Of a stretch of DNA of 15,409 nt, positions 15,184 through 15,409 are shown one piece after another. The stretch is taken from contig DATESZ010000079.1 in NCBI GenBank assembly GCA_035283845.1, positions 1 to 15,409 of the forward strand, given 5' to 3'. The notes beneath the pieces are model-generated. The model did not search any database. It was not told the DNA's origin and saw nothing but the letters and a program-made list of their open reading frames with translations. This DNA comes from DATESZ01 sp035283845. GTDB taxonomy: Bacteria; Desulfobacterota; Syntrophia; Syntrophales; JACQWR01. The translations under genes and the position numbers were made by a program. How positions within the stretch are numbered: the first letter of the stretch is position 1; each line of letters starts with the position of its first letter.

Positions 15184-15409
15184 ATGGCAAATTTAGCGAC
15201 AACAAAAATGTCTTCCAAAGGCCAGGTCGTCATCCCGGAGGATATCCGCAAGCGACTCAAGTTAAAAACCGGTTCCCAATTTGTTGTGGTAGGTGATGAT
15301 GATGTAGTTATTCTCAAGGCAATATCTCCGCCATCTATGAAAGAATTTGACGCATTGATTGCCGAAGCCCGCCAACAAGGCAAAAACGCTGGCCTAAAGC
15401 ATTCTGATA
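15184..15409 (+). CDS. AbrB/MazE/SpoVT-family antitoxin (partial, runs off the window)
   Basis: The first 75 codons are present with no stop before the window ends. Residues about 6-47 form the swapped-hairpin DNA-binding domain: TTKMSSKGQVVIPEDIRKRL, then LKTGSQFVVVGDDDVVILK. A helical tail follows (MKEFDALIAEARQQGKNAG) that would bind a toxin. ATG 15184 has AGGAGT about 6 nt upstream. Proteins of this type are usually antitoxins of type II modules, with the toxin gene (often PIN-family or MazF/RelE-type) immediately downstream. That would lie outside this window, so the partner is inference. Confidence 0.85.
   Translation, partial: MANLATTKMSSKGQVVIPEDIRKRLKLKTGSQFVVVGDDDVVILKAISPPSMKEFDALIAEARQQGKNAGLKHSD

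Overview
The window looks like a chromosomal segment from a Gram-negative anaerobe. My best guess is a Desulfobacterota (former Deltaproteobacteria) relative. Support comes from several lipoproteins with lipoboxes, an outer-membrane-type CsgG domain, a pcm-nlpD gene pair, an anaerobe-type radical SAM protein and a CAGGAGT heptamer repeat of a kind I associate with that group. No rRNA, tRNA or other taxonomic marker is present, so the assignment is inference.

Region 1 (163-9762, all minus strand) reads as one six-gene envelope operon. A near-consensus sigma-70 promoter lies at 9906-9934. The order of transcription is: a FlgT-like exported protein; a TPR + CsgG lipoprotein; a CsgG/TolB-N-like protein carrying six fibronectin type III (FN3) domains; a small exported protein of unknown function; a metallo-beta-lactamase-fold hydrolase; and a 913-residue lipoprotein joining a DUF799/GNA1162-type domain, one FN3 domain and two beta-helix blocks. 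Four of the six products appear to carry a domain of the broad TolB-N/CsgG/GNA1162/FlgT kind. Two long GC-rich palindromes with matching terminal repeats and matching flanks lie at two of the gene junctions. I know no characterised system with this composition.

Region 2 (10039-12850, minus strand) is pcm, then an nlpD-like gene, then a radical SAM gene. In enterobacteria pcm-nlpD is followed by rpoS; here a radical SAM gene takes that place. The LytM domain of the NlpD-like protein has lost most catalytic residues, so it is probably a non-enzymatic amidase activator. The radical SAM protein has cysteines spaced CX4CX2C instead of CX3CX2C.

Region 3 (12851-14364, plus strand) starts with a divergent intergenic region holding the heptamer repeat. 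A macrodomain gene follows, then an isochorismatase-type hydrolase that is clearly more GC-rich than its neighbours and has its own promoter.

Region 4 (14365-15409) contains a compact ORF-less group II intron on the minus strand (14427-15029). Domain V, domain VI with a bulged branch-point A, and exon-binding pairings can all be read from the sequence. It is followed by an AbrB/MazE-type antitoxin gene with a promoter and palindromic operator candidate; that gene is cut by the window end.
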